64,000 nucleotides of DNA from a virus. The position numbers and the translations under genes were made by a program. Numbering within the stretch: position 1 is the first letter of the stretch; each line of letters begins with the position of its first letter. The notes beneath the pieces were generated by a model, which saw only the letters and a list, made by a program, of their open reading frames with translations, ran no database searches and had not been told where the DNA came from. This document shows positions 18,601 through 26,768 of the stretch, piece by piece. Location: IMG/VR virus record IMGVR_UViG_3300042381_000848, positions 1 to 64,000 of that record. One strand, written 5' to 3'.

Positions 18601-18774
18601 GCCTGTTACGACTGCAACACTATTTCCTGTACAATGTGTTTCTATGTAGTTAAACAAATTTTCAAATACTTGTCGGTATTCGGTATGTCGTTTAAGAGTT
18701 CGAATGTGTATATCTGAAACATGAAATATTTTATCAATAGTTTCAATTCCAATGTCTATTTTTTTTATGTCCAT
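15628..18774 (-). CDS. Single-chain Mre11-Rad50 (gp47-gp46) recombination nuclease
   Basis: 1048 aa. Residues 1-340 are a complete Mre11/SbcD/gp47 phosphoesterase: DIH (21-23), GDIVH (58-62), GNHD (91-94), HHG (161-163) and GDIH (195-198). Residues about 365-1048 are a complete Rad50/SbcC/gp46: ATP loop AANTTGKSS with K412, long coiled-coil arms, a zinc-hook CQYC (722-725), signature ELTSGMERF, Walker B FIAIDEGWG (D989, E990) and a terminal ISHVDS switch. In T4, gp46 and gp47 are separate; here one reading frame joins nuclease and ATPase in Mre11-Rad50 order. It should resect DNA ends for recombination-dependent replication. It overlaps the primase gene by 10 bases. Confidence 0.93.
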   Translation of the reverse strand: MDIKKIDIGIETIDKIFHVSDIHIRTLKRHTEYRQVFENLFNYIETHCTGNSVAVVTGDIVHSKLDMSPELVQMLVDFFNGFKIPTVVILGNHDMNLNNMHRVDAVSPVLDVIQNHNIHFIKDNGLFELGGCVWNHMAVDKTPADYIRANQFDATYKIAMHHGAVNTAKTDIGYQISNEHVTTELFAGHDITLLGDIHKPAQFLDDARTIAYPGSLIQQNHGEALDHGILVWDVANRSAEFAQIENDYGYVTLETQGDKVVTHPHRMPNKPRIRIKFNGTSAAGMKKLIATIRKKYNVQDITIQRTIDHASTSASSSLAIGNVRDVEYQNTLLSDHIDSHFPQATAEEVDAIRHINRTINSKLPAVESIRHTTWHPISFEFDNMFSYGEGNTLNFENLSDVCGLFAANTTGKSSLLDAITYTIFDKCSKTGKANEILNNKKTWFRGLFKFEMNGIIYTIERRGTQNKKKETHVKVDVDFYTESENLNGEERSDTNKSIRRYLGTYDDFILTAFSLQADNNNFIEKSQKERKDLLSQFLDITVFEQLYQLAADEIKETAGRLKDYKKTDFAEIIINSDNIITDNQETITALETEEDVLQDLRNTLQEQIVTFIETKLPTSYNGPDIEELKKQEATLIEHIESIQTDIETAEFDLESLIATISEHKSTLAQFDIPTITEQTKQYSAKEHSVNTLLQKLRQQQEIVNAKQEKINHLADHEYDPQCQYCTSNVFVQNAIEAQNTIDQDRNVLDSLKEKIVMLNNELEILKPVFEQTEQLNALRNTIATKSITKERNELQLQILESDLQTRESELETTVERQESFRQNETAIKHNQTIDGEIESCKKQIANISEQIKTIQTQIKNNYGAIEVAKTQKATALEQLERYQQLETEYKAYGYYLESVKRDGIPYELITKALPKIEAEINNVLNQIVNFNMVMNTDGKNINGYIIYDEENFWPLELTSGMERFISSLAIRIALINVSALPRPNFIAIDEGWGSLDSEHISSVVNLFDYFRTKFDFSIIISHVDSMRDMVDNLIEVNKLQGYSKINHV

Positions 18775-19709
18775 AATAATCCCATTCTAAGCTCCATTAT
18801 TCGCTCAAAGGTTAAAATATCAGTATTTTCTAAAATTTCTGCAATCTGTTGAAATCCTAATTCCGATGCATCTGCATCTTGCAATTCAACAAAGTATACA
18901 TTGAGACCTTCACCCATAAATTTTTCAGCTATTACTAATGCATTTTTCAAAGCATCTGAATCCAAACATATGTAAATGTCTTTAACGCGTTCTTCTATAA
19001 TTTTTGTTTGTAGTGCAGGTTGAATTATTTTACCAAATAATGGAATTGCATTTCGTTTAACAGCAATTGCATCAAATGAACCTTCACATAATATGATCGG
19101 CTCAGACCAATTAATTAACATTTCAAATCCAATTATATCTTTTGAAATTTTTGGATTCTTGTGTTTAAATTTATCTGCCTTATAATAAGCTCGACTAACA
19201 AAATAATTTAATTGACCGTCTCGATCATAACTAGGAATAATTATTTTTCCGGAATATTCTCCAGATTCACAATATCCTATTCTGTATTTTAAAATATCAA
19301 AAACCGTTACACCTCTATTTGTTAAGTAGTGACTTGCATTGCGATAATCAGGTGTATTTTTTTTAATCCAAAGTGGTGCATATTCTGCAGGCAATTGAAT
19401 TGTTTGATTGGTTTTGATTTCTTTGGTAGAAGTTCGATATCTACTAGATTCAATTATACGATTGAGTTGTTCTACACGTTCTTTAGGTAAATTCAATTGT
19501 CTGAATAACGTATGAATGCTTTTACCTTTTTTATCCGTAATCCAACAATGCCAAGTATAATTTCCGTTTTCATCCGGAGTAGAACGAATTTCTAATTTTG
19601 GTTTATGATGTGATGTAAATGGAGAAAAGAATGTAATATTACCACCAGATGTAGGTTTACCTTTACCTAATATAGATTCTAGTAATTGTAATAACTTAAG
19701 GTTCTCCAT
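18765..19709 (-). CDS. 61: DNA primase, DnaG/gp61-like with TOPRIM domain
   Basis: 314 aa. The TOPRIM core is clear: ILCEGSFDAIAVKRNAIPLFG (metal-binding Glu) and DIYICLDSDALKNAL (DxD motif). The N-terminus (FFSPFTSHHKPKLEIRS, then WHCWITDKKGKSIHTLF) aligns in layout with the zinc-binding domain of gp61/DnaG, but the expected cysteine pairs are mostly missing: one Cys and two His remain. It synthesises RNA primers for the lagging strand. The replicative helicase (gp41) is not in the window. It is cotranscribed with the Mre11-Rad50 fusion. Confidence 0.85.
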   Translation of the reverse strand: MENLKLLQLLESILGKGKPTSGGNITFFSPFTSHHKPKLEIRSTPDENGNYTWHCWITDKKGKSIHTLFRQLNLPKERVEQLNRIIESSRYRTSTKEIKTNQTIQLPAEYAPLWIKKNTPDYRNASHYLTNRGVTVFDILKYRIGYCESGEYSGKIIIPSYDRDGQLNYFVSRAYYKADKFKHKNPKISKDIIGFEMLINWSEPIILCEGSFDAIAVKRNAIPLFGKIIQPALQTKIIEERVKDIYICLDSDALKNALVIAEKFMGEGLNVYFVELQDADASELGFQQIAEILENTDILTFERIMELRMGLLWT

Positions 19710-19895
19710 ATTAATATAATAGTAAAATTATGTAATGATTCCAATTAATAATTAATATAATAATATTATATGTTTGACACATACATTACATTTCTGATCA
19801 AACGATCGAATCAATAAAGAATGATTCAATCTATTAATAAAATAAATTTCATTAATATTTCAAGAATATATTAAAAATATTTTTAAAATCAAACC
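19710..19895. other. Very AT-rich gap upstream of the primase
   Basis: 186 bp without a convincing gene. It contains an imperfect inverted repeat (GAATCA...TGATTC around 19809-19832) and dense AT tracts. No late or early promoter consensus is present, so the primase/recombinase transcript may use a different (middle) promoter. Confidence 0.45.
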
Positions 19896-20378
19896 TTATT
19901 CAAAGAAACGTTTAACATTTATTGGACTTTCACCGGATTTCACACATTCCGATAACCATTCTTCAGGAATATCTTTCTTAGCAACTTGATTAATTCCTAA
20001 TTTTAATGCATATTCAGCATATGTAGTTTTGCTAACTTTTGATAATCGTTGATTAGGATTTTGAAATACCATTCTTATATCGACACCAGGATTAGATGCT
20101 AGAACATGTTTCATTTTAGTACGATCGGCAGTAGTCCAACGTCCTTTTGTTTCAACGAACATGAATTGACCATTACGTTTAGTAAATACAAAGTCCGGCG
20201 TATATTTTGCTTTACGCTCAGGTACTATATAATGTATGATTTCTGTTTCATATTTCAAATCATATGCAGTAGTTTTTATCCAATCTGCAACTGTATGTTC
20301 TAGTCCAGATTTATATCCGTATTTAAGTGCCGTAGCTCGTTTTGAGTTGCCGGAGCTGTGAAAATGATTTTTTGCCAT
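19896..20378 (-). CDS. Endonuclease I, T7 gp3-type Holliday junction resolvase
   Basis: 160 aa. YKSGLEHTVADWI (E27), KYTPDFVF (D62) and MFVETKGR (E76, K78) reproduce the E...D...E-x-K catalytic set of T7 endonuclease I. It continues with DRTKMKHVLASNPGVDIRMV and LSKVSKTTYAEYALKLGI, typical of the family. The size is close to T7 gp3 (149 aa). It would cut branched DNA before packaging, the task done by the unrelated gp49 in T4. It lies between the primase and a capsid-targeted protein gene. Confidence 0.9.
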   Translation of the reverse strand: MAKNHFHSSGNSKRATALKYGYKSGLEHTVADWIKTTAYDLKYETEIIHYIVPERKAKYTPDFVFTKRNGQFMFVETKGRWTTADRTKMKHVLASNPGVDIRMVFQNPNQRLSKVSKTTYAEYALKLGINQVAKKDIPEEWLSECVKSGESPINVKRFFE

Positions 20379-20394
20379 AACTTGTTATTAATTT

Positions 20395-22515
20395 TTAATT
20401 ACCATATTTGTCTATAGTAGGAAACCAAAAACCGTCGACGGTTGCTAAATCTCCTTTAGACCTTTTTACTGCTGCCTGTAAACAAGCTAAAAAACTAGAT
20501 CCGGTTATATTAAAAGTTTTTTTATTAGGACTCCTTAGTTCTATTGGCTCCATTGCCATTTGTTTCAGTGAAGGTTCCTTTCCGGCTAGCAATATTTCTA
20601 CCTTCATTTTTTTTCCACCATCTGTCCAACCTGATCCAACACCTCGTACTATTACAAAATCTTTTACCTCACTTATGCCAACGAGTATCGATCCATATAC
20701 ATTAGCCATTAAATTATACACTTTAAGCATTAATGTTCCATCATCACGAAGATGTAAAAAAGCTTTCGCATCTGGCATCCAATCTCTACTTATACCAATT
20801 TCGCGATCAATATACCAAACTTTTAATTTTGCATCCCATCGTAATTTTGCTTTTAATTCTTTTGCAACATTTTCAATACCTCTTCGATATGGTTTATCCG
20901 TTGTTACTTTTAATGATTTATTCGGAGTTGTTGTTGTAGTTTTAGCAGGTTCTTTTTTTGGTGTTACTGTAGGTTTAGGTGCAGTCTTAACAGCGGGTGT
21001 TGTTGATTTTACTGCCGGAGTTGTTGATTTAGGTACTTCTTTTTTTATAGGTTGATTTACTGTTACTGTGTTAGCCGCTTCATAATCAAAGCCAGATAAA
21101 TCTTGCTCTAGAAGTATCGATTTTAAAGAAAATACTGATTCCGTTTTTAATGGTGCTGTTAATTTTTCGATTAACTGAGGTAATATTTCATCAGTATCTC
21201 CAAGTTTATAACCTTTATTTAATGCACGTATTACTGCTTTTGACTTATCGCCCCATTTACCATCAATTGGTTTGTTCAAAGAAGCCCATGTTTTAACAGC
21301 TGGTACGTCTTTAAATGTAGGTACTACTTTTTGCATAATCAATTGTTGAAATGCTTCTGCTACCCAATTTATATCAGTCAAATTTGTGTTACCTATCAAT
21401 TGTTGTTTACGTATTTTTTGCTCTAATTTAACACCTGGATTTTTAGGATCATCATATTGACTAGTATATGTTAAAACTACATCACCGGTTAGTTGATTTG
21501 CATCTTGTTCTTTACCACTAAAAAATGTGTCTAAATCAGTCGTTATTGGTTGTTTATCATTGATTTGTTTTACTAAACGATCATATTGTTCTTTTGTTAT
21601 TCGCCGGAATTTTGTATAGCCTTTATATTTTGTATCTAAAGGCGTTGTTTCATCAATGAATTCGAATTCTGTTAAATCTCGAAACATTTCTTTTTCAAAT
21701 TGAAGCCACTCCGGTGTTTTATCAACATACCGTGCATTTGACCATAATCCATTGATTTCTGAAACTACAACATCATTAGCAGTAGTATGCTGTTTTATAT
21801 CAGTTTTTGGATCAAATGTATCTTTTAGTTTAAATAATAGTATTGATCCGATTCTAGCCTGAACAAATGTATCGCCTGGTTTAAATTTAGATTCTGCAGT
21901 TTTTTCTTTCGTGTCTGATGAACTACCACCTCCGTTGTCTTTTTTAACAACTACTATCTTCTCGTCTCCGCTAGGTACGTCAGCAATTGTATTATTAAGT
22001 ATGTCATTGATTTGTTTGATTAATGAAGCACCTGTAAAATTATCTATAAATTTATCCGAAGCTGAAGTATTTATAACCGAAACAAAATCACTTACTTTGA
22101 TAACATCACTACTACCAACTTTACCTGATGACTTAGGTGGTGTTTTAAAGTAATCATCAATGTCTTGCCATTCTTGCTTTCCTTTATCAACATTTACTAG
22201 TTTTCGTTTGGGATAAATTAATACATCAGTTACCAGACGACGTTCTGAACCTTGTTTCCGATCATCACCTATTACATAATACCAATCGCCATTTGCAAAT
22301 TTAGATGCAGGGCCATATTGTGTATTTTTAGGCGATGTTAAAACATACATGATATCTTGTTCAAAATTTGGCGGAGTTTCCTCATCACGAGTTGCTTTAA
22401 ACTTGATACGAAATACACCTGCCATTAAATCTGCCGCTTTTGCTATTATAGCATTAGGTGACTTTTTTAATATATAATTTACATCTTCTGTTAATAGTTT
22501 TTTTAAACTGATCAT
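20395..22515 (-). CDS. Large protein with capsid-targeting-like leader and internal cleavage-like site
   Basis: 706 aa, no family recognised. It starts MISLKKLLTE|DVNYI, matching the leader shared by other proteins here and the gp21 (L/I)xE rule. A second copy of the motif lies inside: SLKSILLE|QDLSG, with the Glu at residue 470. It is followed by a Pro/Thr/Lys linker with short repeats (STTPAVK, about residues 490-540), so the protein may be cut into two domains. Residues about 420-445 (LNKPIDGKWGDKSKAVIRAL) resemble a peptidoglycan-binding fold. The C-terminal domain (YRRGIENVAKELKAKLRWDA...) is well structured. Late box 19 nt upstream. Confidence 0.7.
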   Translation of the reverse strand: MISLKKLLTEDVNYILKKSPNAIIAKAADLMAGVFRIKFKATRDEETPPNFEQDIMYVLTSPKNTQYGPASKFANGDWYYVIGDDRKQGSERRLVTDVLIYPKRKLVNVDKGKQEWQDIDDYFKTPPKSSGKVGSSDVIKVSDFVSVINTSASDKFIDNFTGASLIKQINDILNNTIADVPSGDEKIVVVKKDNGGGSSSDTKEKTAESKFKPGDTFVQARIGSILLFKLKDTFDPKTDIKQHTTANDVVVSEINGLWSNARYVDKTPEWLQFEKEMFRDLTEFEFIDETTPLDTKYKGYTKFRRITKEQYDRLVKQINDKQPITTDLDTFFSGKEQDANQLTGDVVLTYTSQYDDPKNPGVKLEQKIRKQQLIGNTNLTDINWVAEAFQQLIMQKVVPTFKDVPAVKTWASLNKPIDGKWGDKSKAVIRALNKGYKLGDTDEILPQLIEKLTAPLKTESVFSLKSILLEQDLSGFDYEAANTVTVNQPIKKEVPKSTTPAVKSTTPAVKTAPKPTVTPKKEPAKTTTTTPNKSLKVTTDKPYRRGIENVAKELKAKLRWDAKLKVWYIDREIGISRDWMPDAKAFLHLRDDGTLMLKVYNLMANVYGSILVGISEVKDFVIVRGVGSGWTDGGKKMKVEILLAGKEPSLKQMAMEPIELRSPNKKTFNITGSSFLACLQAAVKRSKGDLATVDGFWFPTIDKYGN

Positions 22516-22534
22516 TTTTTAACCTTTATATATA

Positions 22535-22542
22535 ATAAATAT
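22535..22542 (-). promoter_or_regulatory. Late box ATATTTAT
   Basis: 19 nt before the start of the 706-aa protein gene and touching the stop of the kinase-like gene. Confidence 0.5.
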
Positions 22543-23087
22543 CACCAATCTACTAATACGAGCTTGTTATTCCACAACATCATGTTCGATGAACTAAAAT
22601 CTAAATCTAAATCAAAATCGGCAATACCTAATTTGTCTACATCTCTTTGCAATGCTCGAATAAAATTAACTAGTTTAACATCCATATTACGGGCTCCATC
22701 TGCATCTAAAAAATCAAATATTGAAACTTCACCTCCTTCTGATCTAGCAAATTGTTTGAATTGATCTGTGAATGCATCAATATTCATACGATCTGAATCT
22801 GGTAATATTTCTGCATTTGCCATTATATACAATTGTTCTCGATCACTAATATAATATACCGGTATAAAACATGTAAATTCAGCTGACCGATTTACAATAA
22901 TTGTAGCAACTTCAAATTCATCGCGTTCAGTGGTAATTTTAAAAACTTTATCTTCTCCATCAATCTCATAGACACGGCCATTATCACCTCCACCGATTAA
23001 ACGAAATTGTTTGTTTTTTATTTTATCTAACAATCTAGTTTTTTCTGAGTCAGATAATTCTCGTAAAAGTTGTTTTAATCGTATCAT
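22542..23087 (-). CDS. Short kinase-fold protein with capsid-targeting-like leader
   Basis: 181 aa. After the leader MIRLKQLLRE|LSDSE comes a protein-kinase/APH-like N-lobe: glycine loop IGGGDNGRVYEI (31-42) and Lys50 in DKVFKIT. The C-terminal end DLDFSSSN followed by LVLVDW matches the catalytic loop (D163, N168) and metal-binding Asp (D180) of aminoglycoside/RIO-type kinases. The chain stops right after that Asp, so the normal helical C-lobe is missing. Overlaps the upstream gene by four bases. I infer a small kinase or pseudokinase delivered with the DNA; substrate unknown. Confidence 0.7.
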   Translation of the reverse strand: MIRLKQLLRELSDSEKTRLLDKIKNKQFRLIGGGDNGRVYEIDGEDKVFKITTERDEFEVATIIVNRSAEFTCFIPVYYISDREQLYIMANAEILPDSDRMNIDAFTDQFKQFARSEGGEVSIFDFLDADGARNMDVKLVNFIRALQRDVDKLGIADFDLDLDFSSSNMMLWNNKLVLVDW

Positions 23088-24712
23088 GCTATATTCTTAT
23101 CTAAATCTATTCTTATTAAAAAATTCATATCAACATCAGAACGTTTACGTATAGGTTGTGCTAATTTACCAATTGCCAATAATTGTCCGGCATCATCATA
23201 TAATCCAATTGTTGTGATATATGGTGCAAATGCACTACCGGTCACAAACGATTTAAATGTTTGATCATCATCTGCTGTTAATGATATATTAGATGACACA
23301 TTGTAATCGCCAGCTGCAACTTTTGCTAATACTCCAAATTCATATATTGTTTTAGTACTTCTATATGATGCAGTATACGGCAAATTTAATATGTTATTAA
23401 ATCTATAATCAGGTGTTGATATTGTAACAACGCCTTGTTTAGCAAACACATTTCCGATATGATTTGTTTGCATAAAAGTTCCGCCGACAGGACGATTAGC
23501 TAATCTACCAATTTCCGTTGCAGTTAATGCTCGATTAAAAATACGTATTTCATCTAAATTACCTGTCATATTTGCATTTGATTCCCAACCGCCAATATAT
23601 AATGGATCTGTATTATCAATACGAGCTGATGCTGTAAATGGTGAAAGTGTATCAATTAACAAGTTATTAGTAGTAGACATATCCAAATTACCATCTATCC
23701 AAATTTCCATGGAACTACCACTTTTTTGACATACTACATGCACATGTGCAGTAGCATCAACTTCTATTGTAGATGTTAACTGTGATTTGAATGCCGTACT
23801 GCCAGCAATTGAAAATACAATATAACTCGATGGACCTACTTCGATTTTAAATGGATATTGTGGAGTTAATGAACTTGAAGCTTTAGTCATAACCAATGTA
23901 GACTCACTTCCTGTATTTTCTGAAAATATAAAAAATGAAATTGCATAATTATGATTACGATCGTAATATCCATCAAGTTCTGTTTTTATATAACCGGTGC
24001 CATCAAACTGCGCAAGTAATCCATAATTCTCATTCGCATTATCTAGATAAGTTATGCCTGGAATAAAATTTATATTTGCATATTCATATGTAATTTTAGA
24101 TGTATCAAAATATTCATTGAATCCCTCATAAAACTTAACACCTGACACGATTGAACTAGTATTATATGCTGCATTATATAAATTTCCATATCTATCAGAA
24201 GAAATATACAATGGCGTATTACTAGAATATGAAGATGTTCCGTATGATGCAGATCCATACATACTACCACTAACATAACTTGCAGTCATTACAAATGATG
24301 CCGGTTTAATGCCTTCTCCTACGCATACTTGAGGAAATGATAAAATGGATGCCGACTGATATAAAAACTTCTTAGTCCTGTTTAAATCGGTAGGACCATA
24401 GGTTTTCATCGGTTCCGATTTATGTTTATAATATAAATGGTTGATAGAAAAATATGTAATAGTTTGCAATGATTCATCTACATTCTTTAAATCATTAAAT
24501 GTTAAACTAGTACCTAATGCCGGCAACGTATTAATATCAGAATAAACAGCTTGCAAAGGCAATGCACTAGATGTAACACTACCTGAAATAACTGTCCATG
24601 ATTTATATGTTTGAAATGGATTAACATTTACATCAGATGACTCAATCTTTTTAAAGACTGTTGGATATACACCTTTATATGTATCTTGATGTTGTATTTT
24701 TGATTCTGCCAT
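23084..24712 (-). CDS. Virion structural protein with LamG/concanavalin-like domain
   Basis: 542 aa, Ser/Tyr/Asn rich. Residues about 235-410 form a LamG-type jelly roll: LAQFDGTGYIKTELDGYY, HVHVVCQKSGSSMEIWIDGN, GNLDEIRIFNRALTATEIG. The last 90 residues (ITTIGLYDDAGQLLAIGKLA, then a basic stretch and LIRIDLD) are related to the C-terminus of the next upstream gene, suggesting a shared attachment or assembly module. Probably a carbohydrate-binding tail or baseplate decoration. A terminator/promoter hairpin precedes it. Confidence 0.72.
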   Translation of the reverse strand: MAESKIQHQDTYKGVYPTVFKKIESSDVNVNPFQTYKSWTVISGSVTSSALPLQAVYSDINTLPALGTSLTFNDLKNVDESLQTITYFSINHLYYKHKSEPMKTYGPTDLNRTKKFLYQSASILSFPQVCVGEGIKPASFVMTASYVSGSMYGSASYGTSSYSSNTPLYISSDRYGNLYNAAYNTSSIVSGVKFYEGFNEYFDTSKITYEYANINFIPGITYLDNANENYGLLAQFDGTGYIKTELDGYYDRNHNYAISFFIFSENTGSESTLVMTKASSSLTPQYPFKIEVGPSSYIVFSIAGSTAFKSQLTSTIEVDATAHVHVVCQKSGSSMEIWIDGNLDMSTTNNLLIDTLSPFTASARIDNTDPLYIGGWESNANMTGNLDEIRIFNRALTATEIGRLANRPVGGTFMQTNHIGNVFAKQGVVTISTPDYRFNNILNLPYTASYRSTKTIYEFGVLAKVAAGDYNVSSNISLTADDDQTFKSFVTGSAFAPYITTIGLYDDAGQLLAIGKLAQPIRKRSDVDMNFLIRIDLDKNIA

Positions 24713-24724
24713 GATTAGTAAAAA

Positions 24725-24750
24725 CCCGTTATACTTATAAATATAACGGG
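24725..24750 (-). terminator. Terminator whose loop and stem contain a late box
   Basis: Perfect 9-bp stem CCCGTTATA/TATAACGGG with loop CTTATAAA, followed on the minus strand by TTTTTACTAA. It ends the 24771-26072 transcript, while the embedded ATATTTAT (24737-24744) would start the next one. Confidence 0.75.
24737..24744 (-). promoter_or_regulatory. Late box ATATTTAT inside a terminator hairpin
   Basis: 24 nt before the LamG-protein start codon. It overlaps the loop and 3' arm of the preceding terminator. Confidence 0.5.
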
Positions 24751-24770
24751 CTCAAATTACTGTATATTTT

Positions 24771-26072
24771 TTAGTAGTCTAATTTGACTCTAATCAATGC
24801 TTCTCGTTGGAATGATTTCAATAATGGTTTCGAAAGTTTTGCAACTGCTAATAATTCCTGTGAATCATTATATAAACCAACTGTTGTAATATATGTTTTT
24901 GGATCACCGATATATGTTGATTGTGCTACTTGTCCAACACTCCCCGTAACATACGAAGGATTATTAGAAAAATTATATTCCGCATTTTTTACCCTTACAA
25001 AATAATGTGTACTTGTTACTTTTTCTGAATTACGTGCTAAGAAACCATATGGATCATTGGTAGCTAAATTTGTTACCGTTGCAGATCCTGAAATTGAGTG
25101 GTACAATGCAAAATGATTATTACCTTCAGAACTAGAACCTGTATTAGTTTGGAATCTCAATTTTTGATCTAACATTTTTCCATCTAATATCAATGTTCCA
25201 TAATCTGGATAAACTAATCCATAATAAACCGGTGCTGATGGATTAAATACACCTCCATTAATTGAACCAGAAACAATATTATAAACTTTTCCTGAATCGC
25301 CAACAGTTGCTGATGAAATTGATGAATCATCAATCAATGTTATAATGGTAGATCCAGATGTTACAATACTACCCGTTGCATTAGTTGGCCTAGAACCAGA
25401 TATAGTTTGTAATGGTAATTCAAAATTACCAGCATCTAAACGTTCTTTTAATCTGTTACGTTTAAAATTAACAACATAGATATAATCTGTACTTCCTGAT
25501 CCAGCCGTTGTAAAACGTGTATCTGTTGGAGATAACAATAATTGTCTATATTGTGAATAGATTGCTTTACTTGGAGAATCATTAAGTTGACCTTGTGAAT
25601 CAGATCCACTTCCTAATGCATGACCAAATGCCAATGAAAACTGTACTGCTGAACCCGTTTCTGTAGTAGCTTTGTGATATGTGTCAACATAATAACGTCG
25701 TTGCGATGTAGTTTGCGTTGATGACGTAAAAAACGTTTCTAAACTAGCCATATTATCAGACCATAAACCTGCCGTAACAGTTTCAGTTTGATTTGAAATA
25801 ATATCATTTGCAGTATCAAATTTGGTATACGTTCTACCATTTCTTGCTAAAATCTGTGTTTGTTGTTGTTCAGCAACCATTTGATTAGCAAGTTGTTGTG
25901 CCAATTGTCTAACTTGATCTGTTATTGCAGGAGTTGACGCAGCGACTGCATCGCGCGGAGCCGTTCCTGCTGCAGCAGTTGTACCTGTTAAATTAAGTCT
26001 AGGTACTCCCCCTTGTCGATCTTGTTGTTTTAACGCTTTAATGAAATTATTCATTTTCATATTTTTTTCCAT
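24771..26072 (-). CDS. Virion structural protein, tail/baseplate type
   Basis: 433 aa. The N-terminus is hydrophilic with a Gln-rich helix (QVRQLAQQLANQMVAEQQQT, residues about 55-75). The middle is beta-rich and Ser/Thr rich. The C-terminus (YITTVGLYNDSQELLAVAKL, then a basic stretch and LIRVKLDY) is related to the end of the 23084-24712 product. ATG at 26072 gives MEKNMKMNNF; a start five or seven codons later is possible. Function inferred only from location and composition. Confidence 0.65.
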   Translation of the reverse strand: MEKNMKMNNFIKALKQQDRQGGVPRLNLTGTTAAAGTAPRDAVAASTPAITDQVRQLAQQLANQMVAEQQQTQILARNGRTYTKFDTANDIISNQTETVTAGLWSDNMASLETFFTSSTQTTSQRRYYVDTYHKATTETGSAVQFSLAFGHALGSGSDSQGQLNDSPSKAIYSQYRQLLLSPTDTRFTTAGSGSTDYIYVVNFKRNRLKERLDAGNFELPLQTISGSRPTNATGSIVTSGSTIITLIDDSSISSATVGDSGKVYNIVSGSINGGVFNPSAPVYYGLVYPDYGTLILDGKMLDQKLRFQTNTGSSSEGNNHFALYHSISGSATVTNLATNDPYGFLARNSEKVTSTHYFVRVKNAEYNFSNNPSYVTGSVGQVAQSTYIGDPKTYITTVGLYNDSQELLAVAKLSKPLLKSFQREALIRVKLDY

Positions 26073-26075
26073 ATA

Positions 26076-26726
26076 TTAAATAGTTGCAGTAGTTGCTTTT
26101 TTAACTGTTACAGTAATAGTAACACTACCACCAGTCTCATTTCCAATCACAGTAACGGTAGCCGTTTTATCTTCAATCATTTGTGTTTTAGCAACAATGC
26201 GGAATTCAAATCCAGCAACTGCAACACTTTGTGCATCTTCATTATCACCAATAAAACGAGGTGTGGTTGGCATTGTTGAATTTTGTAATGCCCTAGTTAC
26301 TTGAATATCTGCAACCGATGAATCAGACAAAATAGCTGTATATCCTAAATTAGCATTCCCACCTTGAAAATTGCTTGTATTTGGTGCTACGATAGAACTA
26401 TCACCTGGAGCAGCTAAAGTAATTGAAGTATTTCCAACTGTTACAACCGGTATATTAGTTGTTTGTTTTGGCAATGTAATTAACTTGTATTTTAATGCTT
26501 GAGTTTCATCCGGAATTGCTTCTGTAACTGGCATATTTTCTATAATAGTACCATAATAATCAGTTCCTAGTGGATGATCTGGATTCCATAATGAATAATC
26601 AATTTCATCATCTCCTAGAGCAAATTGTGTAATTTTAAATGCATTACCACCTTTTGCTAGTAATTCTCGACCTTTTAATGTTAATATCGCGTCAATCGTT
26701 ACGCTTGAATTATCTAAGTATCCCAT
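26076..26726 (-). CDS. Virion structural protein, baseplate-associated
   Basis: 216 aa. The N-terminal part (MGYLDNSSVTIDAILTLKGR, then FALGDDEIDYSLWNPDHPLG) has the look of a baseplate-linked assembly domain seen beside fibre genes. The C-terminus (ATVTVIGNETGGSVTITVTV) is a beta-sandwich, possibly Ig-like. It lies between the gp7-like wedge gene and the 433-aa structural gene. Late box 20 nt upstream. Confidence 0.62.
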   Translation of the reverse strand: MGYLDNSSVTIDAILTLKGRELLAKGGNAFKITQFALGDDEIDYSLWNPDHPLGTDYYGTIIENMPVTEAIPDETQALKYKLITLPKQTTNIPVVTVGNTSITLAAPGDSSIVAPNTSNFQGGNANLGYTAILSDSSVADIQVTRALQNSTMPTTPRFIGDNEDAQSVAVAGFEFRIVAKTQMIEDKTATVTVIGNETGGSVTITVTVKKATTATI

Positions 26727-26746
26727 ATGTTTTAACCTTATTTCAT

Positions 26747-26754
26747 ATAAATAT
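26747..26754 (-). promoter_or_regulatory. Late box ATATTTAT
   Basis: 20 nt before the 26076-26726 gene. Confidence 0.55.
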
Positions 26755-26768
26755 GTATAGTATAAAAT

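Noticed and set aside
20408-21055. A 215-aa plus-strand frame opposite the 706-aa gene
   Set aside because: It is antisense to a better-supported gene with a leader, late box and domain structure; its composition is that of a complementary frame.
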